Part shown: positions 1 through 12,604 of the stretch, piece by piece
Numbering within the stretch: position 1 is the first letter of the stretch
Layout: the number at the start of each line of letters is the position of its first letter
DNA from: Alentia gelatinosa
Lineage: Eukaryota > Annelida > Polychaeta > Phyllodocida > Polynoidae
Reading direction: 5' to 3'
NCBI GenBank assembly: GCA_950022655.1
Contig: OX465581.1
Location: 105,941,125 to 106,005,124, forward strand
DNA length: 64,000 nt
Position numbers and translations under genes: made by a program
The notes under the pieces: generated by a model
The model's database searches: none
The model's input: only the letters and a program-made list of their open reading frames with translations
Told to the model about the DNA's origin: nothing

Positions 1-529
1 GGGACCATTGCAGATACATATGGAGGTGTTCTGTATATGGTTAATGAAACATGATGTATGTCCGGATTATTGGTAGGGTAAAAGGATGATAAATCACCTG
101 CGAGATTAATCATGAAGATAAACGAATACGATAATTGATTATGTGGGTATAATTGTTTTAAGAAATAATTTTCATGGGATTAAATAACTTACCATCCGTA
201 CCAAAATATCAGTTATTTTGTGTCAGTTGAATATCCATTTATATGATGCTTAGTAAGACCAATATAGGATGTCATCTATGTGAGATGTCTCAATCATGCC
301 GGCTAAAGACTAAGCTCCAATTCTAACAGGCTGAAGTCACATGCTCTCTTTGTTCTCAACGAATATACAATACCGTATGGCACGAAAGATAAATATCTTA
401 CTATCGTAGTTAAATGTATGATAAAGTTATAAACTTGACATGATTAACAACATACTAGACAAGTGATATATAGTATTTGTCATTGCAAAAATCTAACATA
501 CCTCAATCATTATGTTTCATATATTTCAG
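1..529 (+). other. Intron upstream of the first visible Rab exon
   Basis: AT-rich sequence without a codable segment, ending in the acceptor TATTTCAG at 522-529. I looked for the missing N-terminal exon (start codon and the GxxGxGK half of the P-loop) and did not see it, so it should lie to the left of the window. Confidence 0.6.
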
Positions 530-3500
530 GTAAGACATCAGTGATACGACGTTATACAGAAGGTATGTATTCGTTCACCAAAAGACATGTTGTAAATTTA
601 TCAAGCTAGCATTGTGGAGTGTATATACTTGACCTAGATATAGCCATGGTGCTGTAAGCATGTTTACTGAGGTATAGTTTTATGGTACTTCTAATCCAGG
701 TTAAATTATGGTCATTTATGTTCATATTATTTATTGATTTTTATAATCCACAGGTACCTTCACGCCAAATTACAAACTAACACTCGGGGTGGATTTTGCC
801 CTGAAAACTATTGAATTTAACTCAAACACGAGGATCAATCTTCAGTTATGGTGAGTAGATCTATAAACGAGAGCCTTAAACTGAAAGTGAAAAATACTAT
901 CGTTCAGTAAGTGTTTTGGAAACGTATATTGTGCGTATAGGGGGGGGGGGTGTGAACCGTCTTCATGGAGCTTTATAAATTTGTTATATTATTGAAAGTC
1001 TACTGAACCGTGTGAAATCAGACAACCCCAGTTGGGTCAATTTGGACCCATTCATGGATACCACAATTGCATAAACATTCAAATACCAGGAGCAAGTGGC
1101 TAGATACAAGTTATGGGGGTCTAGAAGTAATTTAGATGAGAAATTTTTGTATGCGTGGAAAGGCTTCATATTGATGCGATGTATTAGACATTCCCTCTGA
1201 TGGGGGCAATGTGAAGCTTATTGATAATTTGTTTATAGTGACTCAGACTCTGATTGAATATATTGTACCATTACATATTTTGATGTATGACAACGGCCTA
1301 TATTGTATAACAAATACAGTTTAATCTCGCATAAGGGGTCACCCTCCGGGCCTTGCAAAGGTGTTCCCTGATTGGTGTGCTCAATATATTCGTAATTAAA
1401 TGAATTGACCATAGACGTTATCTCAGGGCTTTCGCAGGTACATAATGATTGTATCTTGGATGTGTTATCCCCTCAATTTCCCCTTCATATCAGATTCCCA
1501 ATACACATGTACCTGTGCACCATCTGGTATTGCAGAGCCACAACACTCTTGATATTTAGGATCGTTAAATCCACATGAGTGGTGTGAGAAATTCAAAATA
1601 ATTTGACATCATATCCCACAAAGTGTAGAATAGTAGGGGACCTCAATATGATATGAAAATATACAAATGAGAAGTAAACAGGGGAAAAACACAAGAAAAC
1701 TATCTAAAAGAAACAACTTTATATCCGATTACCGATTACCGATTCCGGAAAATGGGCAGTTTTATTGCATTGGTTGCAGGGATAGAATAAAATCAGGAAA
1801 CTGGGTTAGGGATCTTTTTTTTTTGGGGGGGGGGGGCGTCTCTGTTCATCCCGACGCCCTAGATGGGAGGATGTAGTAAAGGTAGAAAAGGACGGAAAAG
1901 GGAGAGATAATTCAATTCATCTACCGGTATCATGTTTTCTTATCAGTGTACACCTCAGAATATTCTAAACGTGCCGTACAAACCATCCTACTGCCGTAAC
2001 GCTCATTGCAAAGGACATAAAAATAAAGGACAAATATGTCAGGGGGACTCTTTTTTAAAAAAACGTAGGGTCGCATTTGTTACATATATCTGCGCGTACG
2101 GTGCTTAACCTTCGTGCATATGATATATCATAGAAGCAAAGGGCTCCAGATGTGGAAGTGCAGCCAGTACATTAACTCGTCCCTATTCATTGTATATGCA
2201 AAATTAATTGTTTAAAGTATATTTCCCGCATGCTTATGCACAAAGGGGGTTCATTCACCGATCATAAATATATGAAATGAGTAATAAAAGTGTTGCAACA
2301 TGGTCCTACTGTTTTTTAACATAGCGACAAAATAGTAGTCCTGGTCAATCGTATCAAAGTCAGATCATGATATTTATAGATACCAATAGATGTCTTCTGA
2401 TGTCCATAGATGTCTTCTGATAGCTGGTGACACGAGTCCTCATAACTCATTGCATTTATTATGTTTCATTATACACATACGCATTGCCATTGTAGGGACA
2501 TAGCGGGACATGAACGCTTTGGTCAAATGACAAGAGTTTACTATAAATATGCGTAAGTATATTTCCAAAAGGATCAATGATAGAATACAAGACTACAAGC
2601 AGTTATATACTTCTCAATCCATTCCCCTAAAAATATAAATCTAGCGTTCCAGAAATGTCACTAGCTCTAGAGCAAACCATACTCTAAGTAACGATGTTCC
2701 ACAGTAGATTTGCCTTTACAAATTTATATTATGTTTTGAGCACCCTTGAAAATATATAACTCAGCATAAATGGATACGTTTATTTACAGGGATAATTTAG
2801 ATATAGTTAATATATCTTGTTCTTATGAGTTATGGAGATTGGCATTGTTGCAATGTATTAAAATCTAGAATAGTGCGCCTACGCTATGAAATCTGGTTAT
2901 ATTACACCGTAAGCAATATCAATCAAATAGAATCAGTTATCTTTATTTTAGAAATAGTATTCTATTTCTAGGAAAGAGATCAGTTGATATTAAGCCGTTT
3001 ATGATTATCATTAAGCTGCTGTAACATATCACATCAATATTTTATTGTCTTTAGGATCGGAGCAGTCGTTGTCTTTGATGTTACAAGGTAAATCTTCTCT
3101 TTCCAATTATAAATACATTTGAAATGTATTGTAGCGGTCGTCGGCTGTCGTCCATAGTCCAATATTATCATACTAATTATATCCCGGGGGCGAAATGCTA
3201 CCATGTAAACGGATATTTTCGACCTGGTCGATTCGTGGCTAGTGTAAACAGGCCAGGCCGACAACCCTATCCACACAAGACAAGGGCAAGAGATCTCAAA
3301 GAAACAAAATTTTCTTAATACCAGCAAGCAAAACAGAAAGAGCTGAAGCTCAATCCCGGTAATCTATAACTAAATGCAAGAGTTAGGTGTGAAGTAACAA
3401 ACATGGGGGAACCGGACACAATTAATCAAGGTTCAATGGCCACAGTTGACAACATTGGGTGAGATCCCAAAACGTCCCTTCTTCACAGAAGGCCTGTAGT

Positions 3501-6500
3501 AAGAGACCTATCAATCTGCTGCCGACAGAGCCATATATATATAGCCGGCGGGTTACGTAATATTGGCAAGCAAAGCGATAGCTTCAACCATTCCACCATA
3601 CTGCCATATAGCAGGGACCTGACTGCCACGTCCTCTAGCGAAGAAGACACCAATCAACACCCATGCCCCCTGCAGTACTGTTGGGATATGTATTTATCCA
3701 GCAGCAGGGTTTAATTCAAAAGGCTATACATAAAATAGAGGGCGCAGATAATAGACAATATCTATCTATCCTTTTAACTGCGGTGTGTGCCTTGCCATTG
3801 AACCTCAGAGTTCCTTGTGTGTGTTCAATGAATGAGAATACATATCCTGATTTTTCATTACATCAATCTATGTTTCATCTATATGGCATAACAAAACTTG
3901 TTTGTCAAATTCAGAGTGTTTTCATTTTTCAGAAGTGCTACATTTGATGCAGTCACCAGGGTATGTATAATGAAATGTTTAGATAGAGATTCATCACATC
4001 ACCGTTGATTCTTTAAGAATTAAGAATTAGTAGAGATACTATAGAGGAAACCTATGAGAGTTTAGGGTCTGAGCTCATATCCCATCGAGTTTGAATCACG
4101 TAGTAATTCACAAGGCGAAGCCGTGTGAATTACGTAGTGAATTTATCTCACCCTTAACATTGACTAATTGGCTAACATTTGTGACATGAAACCCCATTTG
4201 ATATTTTCCCTCAATATCTAATGGGCGTTAGATACAAGTTCCAAATGTTAAGTCCATGGAGAAAAAATACCAGGGGTGAGATATATATGTATGTTGTATC
4301 GTACATATATACATATATGTTTATTTAGTTAATCATTAATACGGCTTCAGGTGATGAATCCTGAAAGAGTATTCATTTCTAATCTTACTAAAAGATTCAG
4401 GAAAATGGTGTATCTAGTATCACATTCCATATGTTTTAATAATCTGCTGGCATAAATATATGTAATCTACATTTATTTGTGTTTTTTATCAGTGGCTTGA
4501 TGATATCAAATCTAAGGTGACAATGCCTGATGGAGGATCAATACCACTTCTGTTAATAGCAAATAAGGTAGGATGGGCATCAGATCTTCTTAAATAATAT
4601 ATGTACTGCAGAACCCAGAAAAGTGGACAACCCTCAACCCTGACTCAAGTAGTCAGTGTAGAGGGTTGGTCAGATGCTGGGGTCCTACTGTATGCGATTA
4701 ACTTTTTTTTCTTAAACTTTGCTTTTATATTGAGAAATCAAAAAGAGTACAATATGTACCATTTGGTATCGGTCCTTGACACGAAGTAAGCGTTAACAAA
4801 AACAACAATCTTTTACTTTCATTTATATCCTCATAATTGATATGCAATGTACCTCCTTATATGAGGGTACATTGTTACAATCAAAATAAACATTTCATTT
4901 CTACATGCATGATAGACAGCAAATGTCAGTCGCAAAGACCTAATACCCGATGAGTGAGAAATGAAATGTAAAGAGTGATGTAATCTGTCACGATAGTCTC
5001 CAGGAGGCTTACTGGTATTAATTGAATAGAGCGCAACATTATCTATTGTATTGCCATTTTCACCATGAAACTCATGAAACCTTCTAGTTCCCTTTGTTAA
5101 ATGTAGTATGTTCAATGATGGGTATCTATATTGCAGTGTGACCACAACACATCTGATGAAGCTCTTTTGGATACGCACATGCTAAACGACTTTTGTCATC
5201 AAAATGATATCATTTGTTGGTTTCCTACCTCAGCGAAGGATAACATCAATATTGGTAAAATCATTTTGGATATTTGTTTGATAGGTATTATAATTAAATG
5301 GGTGTCTCATCATCATAAAGAACATATAATGGTCAAATTGCGAAGTTGTGTAAAGAGACACATCTTACTACAGGTTATAGATAATCAATTAGTATTCTAT
5401 ATTTTAAGTATATACAGGTATACATTTACCAAATGTAACATTAAACAACACTTCTATGCCATATTAGAATCATTTTCTCTATCTAGTGTGCACTAGATAT
5501 CTTTCCTCTTCTCTGATCAGATTATTTGGATAGTTCCTCAGATAGCAAATAGAGGGGTGTTTATGCCATGCGCACAAAATATGACACTCTCCACTACACT
5601 AATTGCTCTCCTGCCGAGTACCAAGGGTATGATTTCAGCGGTGAGTTTGGCAACCAAACCCGGTCTACGATATAGGGAATGGTGGGGTTAAATCCCATAC
5701 GGGATCACTTGGTAGTTTTGTTCTATGTAGCTCTAAAAGCAGAAATACTTAATAGGAAGTATTTATAGCTTAACCAATTGATAAGGGATCCTAGCTTTAT
5801 GTTTATTGTATTAAAAAATACACATAAAAGGAGATAACAAAATAGTAAATTGGCTTCGAGGTTAGGATACAACACACTCTCCAAGCAGTACAAAAGGTCT
5901 GGCATGAGAGTAACAGAGATTTCATACCCTGTAGTGCAGCCATGATTCATCAGATGGCATATTCCTGGATAAAGGTATAACTACTACACAGGTGGTAACC
6001 AGCAAGGGTCAAGGTGGCCTCTGGATTTAACTCGACCAGAATTAACTTTGTGTAGCTCTGGTTGCCAGTGTGCATGTTGGGTACAACATAACCCTCTATC
6101 GGTTATCAGAGAAACTACTCTGCCACCCATGGAACGTTTAAGACAGAGCTGTTCAGGAAGAAAAGGCATGCTGAGAGTGGGCAGGCATGATGAGGTTGAG
6201 CAGTCATGGTGAGGACCAGTATTTAAAAAACAAAAATTTTAAAAGCTTTTGGACTTTGGATCATTGTCATCGAGGTGAAGCCGAATGATGATTACAGCTC
6301 ATCCAAATGTTTTAAAGCTATTATTTATACTGGAGTATCATTTGGATTAAAAGAAATCTTCCAATGGCTCCAGTCTTAACCAAGTATTTGCCATGCCTAT
6401 CAGATAGGCGTACATTGGTGGTAAGTGCTTGAACATAGCTTGCTTATCAAATACAATTTGATCATTATAATTTGAATCGTTGGTTTACAGTTTACAGCAA

Positions 6501-7870
6501 ATAGATAACATGGAACTTTATAATAGGATATATGAATTTCACGGTAAGTAAAGAACATGTCTGTCATCTGTAATGAGCTGGTTATGAGTTTATAGAATTG
6601 TAGCCTAGTTGATTAGGGAAAGGCTCGTTATGTACATCTTATTCAGTTTACATGTAGTCTGTCTTAGTAACTTCAATTTGTGTTTTTCAATCTGTTTGAA
6701 CTGAATTTATGTTTTGTTCATGTGGTTGCAGATTGTTTCTAATCTTGGCTGTCATGTACTCGACGAAGTTTTATATTTATTGTGGTTGATATGAGGTGCG
6801 CCTTTCAGCACAGGTGCATCAAACAGATGCGTGGGTCGGTTTGTGGGATTGATGTAGGTTTTGGTTTTTAGATCTATTGTAGGCCAAGATTTTCAGGTGA
6901 GAGGAGCGTTTTTCATGTAACAGATGTGTTTTACATCGGTTATGTATTTCTCTAGTTGGAGTCAGCGGAGGAAAATTCCCACATACTTTTAGTCCTCTTT
7001 TCTAACATTTTTGTTAACATTGTTTATTGCCTGCTTTACAGGAAAGTTTTTACGTATGTATTTTAGCAAATTGATTTTGTGGGATGCCTGTTGTATTGCT
7101 TTGTCAATATGTCTTTTGTAGGTTAGATTTGGGTCTAGTCTTACACCTAAGTAATCGCATTCGGTAACTAAGCTAATTACTGTTCCTTGTAGTTCTAGGG
7201 CATTGGTTTTTAGGGTTGTTTTTTTTTGTCTTGTTCAGAAGTCCGAAGATCATAGCTTTTGGCACCCTGTGGCGTTATTCTCTTAGTGAGAAGAGTTATT
7301 TCTATCTCTCATCCTGTACCTTACTTTGTGGAGTATTCACAGTTTGATGGTGATTTCAAGTGTGTACGGTATAATTTCCTCGTATATGTTATTCGGCGTC
7401 ATATATAATCTCCAGTCATCGCAGTTTGTATGTTCGGGTTACGATGTGGGTGTTGTTTCGTCATGCTGGTGATTTCCGTGGTTAACATAGTTAATCATTC
7501 AAATAACCAATTCATACAGAACGGATTTAGTACTATAAAAATGTTATCTAGTGTAATAGTGGCTATTAATCTCATGAAAACTGAAAATGCTATCTAGTGC
7601 ACACTAGATGAAAAGTCTCGTGAAAACAGACAGTTATTGCGCACAAGGAATTATATATTTTCATGTCACCTAAAGGGCTCGTAATACCGTATTTAAATGA
7701 AGTTTTTCATTGTTTCAGATGAATCATTTGATTTTCTCATTGGCCATATCTTGGCGACAAAGGGAGAAATATTAGATTCCGTAATGATGCAACGAAATCC
7801 AAGCAGCCTGAGTTTGCAAGGAAGCAAGGAAAACGGAAACAAAACAAATAGATGCTGCTTCATTGTATAA
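530..7870 (+). CDS. Rab32/Rab38-family small GTPase, 5'-partial, eight exons
   Basis: Coding exons read by splice sites and frame: 530-562, 754-850, 2496-2552, 3055-3087, 3933-3960, 4493-4567, 5137-5254, 7719-7870 (stop TAA 7868-7870). All junction phases agree and give 197 residues. In order they carry the end of the P-loop (GKTSVIRRYTE), switch I (TLGVDFALK, the Rab32/38 signature), G3 (LWDIAGHERFG), VYYK and VVFDVTR, the family-typical KSKVTMPDGGSIP, G4 (ANKCD, split by an intron), G5 (WFPTSAKDNINI) and a C-terminal CCFIV, fitting double geranylgeranylation. The exon with the start and most of the P-loop lies before the window. Family members act on lysosome-related organelles, autophagosomes and mitochondria. 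Odd: His replaces the catalytic Gln of DxxGQ, and exons of only 28, 33 and 33 nt. Family assignment is firm; Rab32 versus an invertebrate Rab32-like paralogue is not settled. Confidence 0.93.
4097..4139. repeat. Short perfect-type hairpin with GCGAAGC apex
   Basis: Sixteen-base arms (CACGTAGTAATTCACA and its complement) meet over GGCGAAGCC. It lies in the Rab intron between exons 5 and 6 and directly precedes a second inverted repeat (4144-4283). Confidence 0.6.
4144..4283. mobile_element. Possible foldback/MITE element with TATCTCACCC termini
   Basis: TATCTCACCC(TTAACATT) at the left and AATGTTAAG...GGGGTGAGATA at the right form inverted ends of a 140-bp segment without coding capacity. It follows immediately after the hairpin at 4097-4139; the two may be one element. 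No clear target-site duplication was seen. Confidence 0.4.
5481..5498. repeat. 18-bp palindrome, partner of 7592-7609
   Basis: ATCTAGTGTGCACTAGAT. Its exact reverse complement recurs 2.1 kb away at 7592-7609; both sit in the last Rab intron and bracket a LINE fragment. Confidence 0.55.
6790..7258 (-). mobile_element. LINE reverse-transcriptase C-terminal remnant
   Basis: On the minus strand the stretch near 7221-7258 reads KAMIFGLLNKTKK. After a frame change, about 7010-7220 reads VTECDYLGVRLDPNLTYKRH and then HIDKAIQQASHKINLLKYI, the conserved 'YLGV.LD..L.w..HI' segment after the catalytic core of non-LTR reverse transcriptases. The upstream domains and an intact frame are absent, so it is a dead 5'-truncated copy inside the last Rab intron, opposite in strand to the host gene. 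Assignment to LINE is firm; clade is not. Confidence 0.82.
7592..7609. repeat. 18-bp palindrome, inverted copy of 5481-5498
   Basis: ATCTAGTGCACACTAGAT, the exact reverse complement of the word at 5481-5498. A half copy (ATCTAGTGTAATAG) is also visible at about 7547-7560. They could be ends of a decayed element that includes the LINE remnant. Confidence 0.5.
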
Positions 7871-10369
7871 CAATCCATCACCGAGGAAATGTTAATAATT
7901 ATTATTTATTCACTGCCATAGTTTAAATAGAATCATGAAAATGTCACGGACTTTTCTACAGTGGTGTCTTCCTGGGTTATTACAATGCATTTAATTATTA
8001 TTTATTCAGTGTCATAGTTGGAATGGAATCATAAACTCACGTAGACCTTGATCAAATGAAAGCTAGTTAAAGAGGATAATTGGAGCTGCGTTAATGCTAC
8101 ATGTATATGGAATCTCTGAGAGTCTACGATGTAACTCATTTACATGGTACACATTTCTCTTTACCAATTTTCAAATTTTTAAAGTTAAATCATGACAATG
8201 TACACAATTATATCAAATTGAATTATCATTGGTGATATAGGTTCGATATCAAAAATCCTCACACACACTTTGTTTTCAACTAATTTTTCAAATTTATTTA
8301 GTAATACATTTTATGTATGTATTGTAAACCTCGATGACAGATAAAAGATGCGTGAATTGAATCGGATTACAACAGAAAACGTCCCCCCTCCCATATCTAT
8401 CTATTCCAAATATTCAGAAAATGCAATTAAATCAAGAACAATGAAAACTAGGCTGCACAATAATACAATCATGAAGGTCTGAATTCTCTGTAGCGCCAAA
8501 TTATGGATTTGTGGAATAAAATGACAAAGATGAATCAAAATATATAGCACAGGTGTATCTACTATTTCCAACACAATAATGATTTAAAGTGAAGTCCATG
8601 ACAGAAAAAAAGAGACAACTATTGACCATAAACACCGACTAAGAACGTATTGCAATTGTTTTGTGCATAAATATGTGGATTTTTCTTCTGTCTGTATAAA
8701 TATATAAGAAATATAAATCAACAGATTTACATAAGTATAGATCTATGATAGTGTAGATATGCCATTGCCGACAAAGCCGGGAAGGAGATGACGCTTCTAG
8801 AGGGAGTCGATCATATATATATAGATTGTGTATACATATATACGCATGTATTTTCAAACATTTATTTTATGAAAGTCGGAGTAAGACCATTGTATGTCAC
8901 TAAAATTTTGATGAATAATAAAAACGTTTAAATCTTGGACTATGTTGAAATTTGATGTCACATACAAAGTAGAACATAATGCAACATAACGAGACATTGA
9001 TAGTATCCTTAACTTCAACATGTATATAGATCCGTGAGCACGAGTATGATTCCCTTTCCATTCACATAACGTATTAACGGGTACGTTCGGCTCCACAAAA
9101 GTACACAGCGCCGCTCAGGTTCTTCGCTTTGCAGTTTGTTTTTCTGAAAGTTGCTTGAGCGGTGCAGTATGCCATGAAGGGTCTAGCGACTTTTCACACC
9201 ATAGAAACCGATGTTAAACCCACTGTACATCTCTGGTAATATCTCAGTAAAAATCCAACATAGAGAAATCCAACAAAAAATGGCATGTAGCTGAGGAGCA
9301 GGGGAAGAGGGTAGGCAGGTTCCTTTTCATCAATTTGTTATGCAAAGATTGTTTTATTTGGTTTTTCTCAAGCCAACTGCCAAAATTGCAGATGACAGGC
9401 TTTGCAGATTCAAACATTCACACTTGTATCCCACAAAGTTTGATATATCTTGTTAAAAACACATCATACTACCTTTAATTACACATATTAACCATGTACA
9501 GTGAGTTCAAACATCGATTTACATTACGCCGGTTGAGCGATAATACCAGAAAGCTAGGGTGCTCGAAAATGACATAACCCTTTACCAACTGCAGCCTCGT
9601 TTTGGTTTGAACATTCTGCTCCCGAGAATTTCCTTATTCACGCTTGGTCCGTCCCTCCTCCGCCAGAATGTATCAACAACCTCTATGAACAATCTTTTCC
9701 CACTCCTGGTTGTCTCTACTATGAAACTTAGTAAAGTAAATGGAATTTTAATTCCCTTGAGGGACATAAAAGCACCGTTGGTAAGACACCTTCAATCAAA
9801 AGGAATTTACCAGATTATAAGGGCCATGGACTTATTCTCCTATAATGTCACTATCGCGGATACAAAATCCACATTGACACACATATCGACCAGGTAATTT
9901 AGATATATAATTCCCGACTTGTTTTCCTTTCATGAACTTTCTATATAAATTAATAAAGCATGACAAACAACCTATAACATGTCCACCATACCCTAATTAT
10001 CTTGTAACAATCCGATTCCTCAGCGCCTTGGTGTAGACCCATACTTGCAAATCTTTCTAGCTTTATTTTCATGTGCAATTCCTTATACGTACTTATTTTC
10101 ATAAATACTTTAATTTGGAGAGTAGAATATTTGATATCACGTTTTCAAGACATGAGCGCTGACATTTACAGAACGGTTTCTATATCAGTCCAAACTGTTG
10201 CCTAGAGTGAAAGCTGCCACCTTCATCCCTCATATGGGAGAACAACTGAAGGAGGGTGTATTTGCGGTTGAAGTTTCTAGATTATAAATCTCAGTTGCAT
10301 TGTGCCCTGGTGGTATATTTGGATTCCCAATTAATCTTTTTCACTGAATTTATGTCATAGGCGGTGATC
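7871..10369. other. Rab 3' flank and intergenic DNA, no gene recognised
   Basis: The Rab 3'UTR must begin here; the first clear AATAAA on the plus strand is near 8514-8519, far from the stop, so the true polyadenylation site is uncertain. The remainder is AT-rich. A 113-codon open frame at 9559-9897 begins with GTG, has no recognisable motif and no convincing splice context, and is not called. Confidence 0.5.
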
Positions 10370-10585
10370 AAATCGAGATGAATTCAGGCAGACATATACA
10401 GACACGAGTTCCTTTACTTCCCAAATCACACAGACATCATGTGAGGACTGTCCCTTGATATAGCAATAAGTCTACCACTACTGGGGAAAAACAAATATAT
10501 AAGAAAGGTGGGGACTGACTCAAACCCACAGCTTTGTAATCAATAGGGCAGTGCTTTAATCATAGAGCCAAATCCCCAACCCTTA
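10370..10585 (-). mobile_element. tRNA-derived SINE, minus-strand copy
   Basis: Read on the minus strand, 10585 to about 10505 is a tRNA-like head: an A-box-like TGGCTCTATGATTAAAGC and a B-box-like GGGTTTGAGTC. It continues into a body with AGTGGTAGACTTATTGC, ATGATGTCTGTGTG, GGGAAGTAAAGGAACTC and TGAATTCATCTC. The same body words occur in the SINE copies at 57-59.6 kb, which establishes the family. The copy lies just downstream of TIMM9. The head is too decayed to be a working tRNA gene. Confidence 0.85.
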
Positions 10586-10683
10586 TGAATCAGGTAAGGG
10601 AGACTTAGTAATTAGGTATATCACCAGGATGATAATTTCAATATTTCAACACCCAAAACGCAATGCATATAACATATATTTAA

Positions 10684-10689
10684 TTTATT
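10684..10689 (-). promoter_or_regulatory. Probable TIMM9 polyadenylation signal
   Basis: AATAAA on the minus strand, about 280 nt past the TIMM9 stop codon; a reasonable 3'UTR length. The cleavage site cannot be placed from sequence alone. Confidence 0.4.
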
Positions 10690-10970
10690 CATCTATGTAC
10701 AAGCACGATGTTATAGGTTTGGTGAATCGTAAAGAAAATATCATCGACTCTACTTGCACAAACTAAACAATGTAGTGTCCTTGAAACATATTGTTTGGGA
10801 TGCGATTTGCTTTAACAATGAAGATAGTTAATACAACGAAGGAATAATACCACTCTTTCATTCAGGACAGTAAACCGAAGTCCAACTCATACGTTTATAA
10901 ACATGTGTTACATCAGGCATGCTGTAAAGTAATTTATAATCTGTAAACAAACAATGAGGTTCTTCATAAT

Positions 10971-12604
10971 TCATATTAATCCGCCAGCTTTTCCAGGTGT
11001 TAGGAAACCATCAGTAGGACTCATTTGGAATTCCTGGAACCTCTGTGTTATCCGTTGGGTAATCTTCAAGTATTTGTCCATACAGTTCGTCGCACAAGCT
11101 GTCTGTAATATTTAAGACGATAAATTGATTAAAAACTGTTTCTGCTTTATAGCGGGCTACAAAATCAGATTTCTAAACAACAGTCTTTGGCATCGGTTCA
11201 TCTGATAGTAAATTTTACCGCGTATTTATCACGTACAGATACAGTAATTCTGTTTCTGTATACCATTTCAGGATATCAATGATTGAACAAGACATTTGAT
11301 TCTACGAAATATTTCCCAAAAAGAGAGCAAATATATGAGATATAAAATGAAATGCATTGAACCACAATATTTTTGTCCATTACTAATGATACAGGACGTC
11401 TGTATATCTGAGAGTAATGACCTCTATGAATCGGATGATGAAGGTGGTTTTCATTCATAAATTATGCAACGTAAATTTTCTCTTTTGCGTCAAATAAATG
11501 TTGAGGAAAAAAGGAAAAAGGTACAATGTTCTTAGAAAGTATTTGCTGTAAAACGCATATAAAATGCTTCATGGCACAAACTTGTGAGGTGTACAATTAC
11601 GAGAATACTCAATCAAATATCATCCACAGGTATTAGTTTACAGTTTTTCTGATACTAAAGTATTAATTCAAGGGATTCGAAAAAGTAATATTATTTCATA
11701 CCTCAGAATCTATAACTTTCCTGGTTGTGAAATCGTGTACACAGGCGTTGAAGCAGTTTTCCGATAGTTTGTTGTATGAGAGGAGGAATTCTTTAAACTG
11801 AAATAGGGAAACGGAGTCATTATTACAGCTTATCGTTGTATCATGAAAGAGGTGATACGTTTCTGTAGTTATCAGTTCTTGTGGTTTTAACCTATTGTGA
11901 AACCAATTTGAAAATAGAGAAAGAGTATAGCTAACACTCTCTGCATCATTAATATCTTAGGAAGAATGATTAAGTTATGGTAGATATATACGTGGATTTA
12001 CATGCTATATACATGTATTTTGGCTAATTCACCATTCGAGTTATATTGTCGATTTATAGTATAACTAGCGATTTCATTGATTCGTATTTGGCTACCACCT
12101 ACCCCCATCGCCCTTCCCCCTACAATTTCTAACTGCCGTTGGGCCCCCTAGCGGGTGAACGGGAAACCATCATAAATTTGTGGTTATCATTTCGTATGAC
12201 ACAGGTGTTTGAGCTGATCATCGGCGATCAGAACTCTATGGATTGACACCAGCGAAAGGGTGAGATCTCATTAAGGAAAAGAGATCGGAAAACTACAGCT
12301 CTAAATAATGTTTTCAGTATGGCTAGAAACAAATCCTAAGGATAGAAGTACATCTGTGTAGACAAACACAAAAAAAGAGTAGCAGGATTCAGTTAAGAAC
12401 TGCACAAGAATCTCACTCTCGTGGCCCTTCAGTCTCCAGGCCTAGGTCTGGTTCACTATGTCTCTATGTACAGGAGCAACTCCAAGCGGATCTGACGGAA
12501 ATTCTAACATTTTATATGTGGTAGGTAACAAATGGGTTTGTATCACCACGCACCTGGCTCATTGTCTTTTGCGTGTCATCGTCCATTACTATTTTTGATG
12601 CCAT
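10971..12604 (-). CDS. TIMM9: Tim9, mitochondrial intermembrane-space import chaperone
   Basis: Three coding exons on the minus strand: 12554-12604 (start, 17 codons), 11702-11797 (32 codons) and 10971-11102 (43 codons plus TGA). All junctions are phase 0 with good GT-AG sites, giving 92 residues against 89 in human. The first exon encodes [12 protein letters not shown]; the second has [15 protein letters not shown] and the first CX3C (CFNAC) followed by DFTTRKV; the third has the second CX3C (CATNC), then [19 protein letters not shown]. The twin CX3C cysteines form two disulphides through the Mia40/Erv1 relay. Tim9 joins Tim10 in a hexamer that escorts hydrophobic carrier precursors across the intermembrane space. 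The start exon has an acceptor at 12614 (TTCTTAG on the minus strand), so a 5'UTR exon lies upstream. TALPID3 is the divergent neighbour. Confidence 0.97.

Noticed and set aside
9559..9897. 113-codon open frame between Rab and TIMM9
   Set aside because: GTG start, no recognisable motif, no promoter or splice support, and overlapping minus-strand frame of similar length.
10505..10585. Minus-strand tRNA gene
   Set aside because: Anticodon stem does not pair and it is fused to the SINE body.
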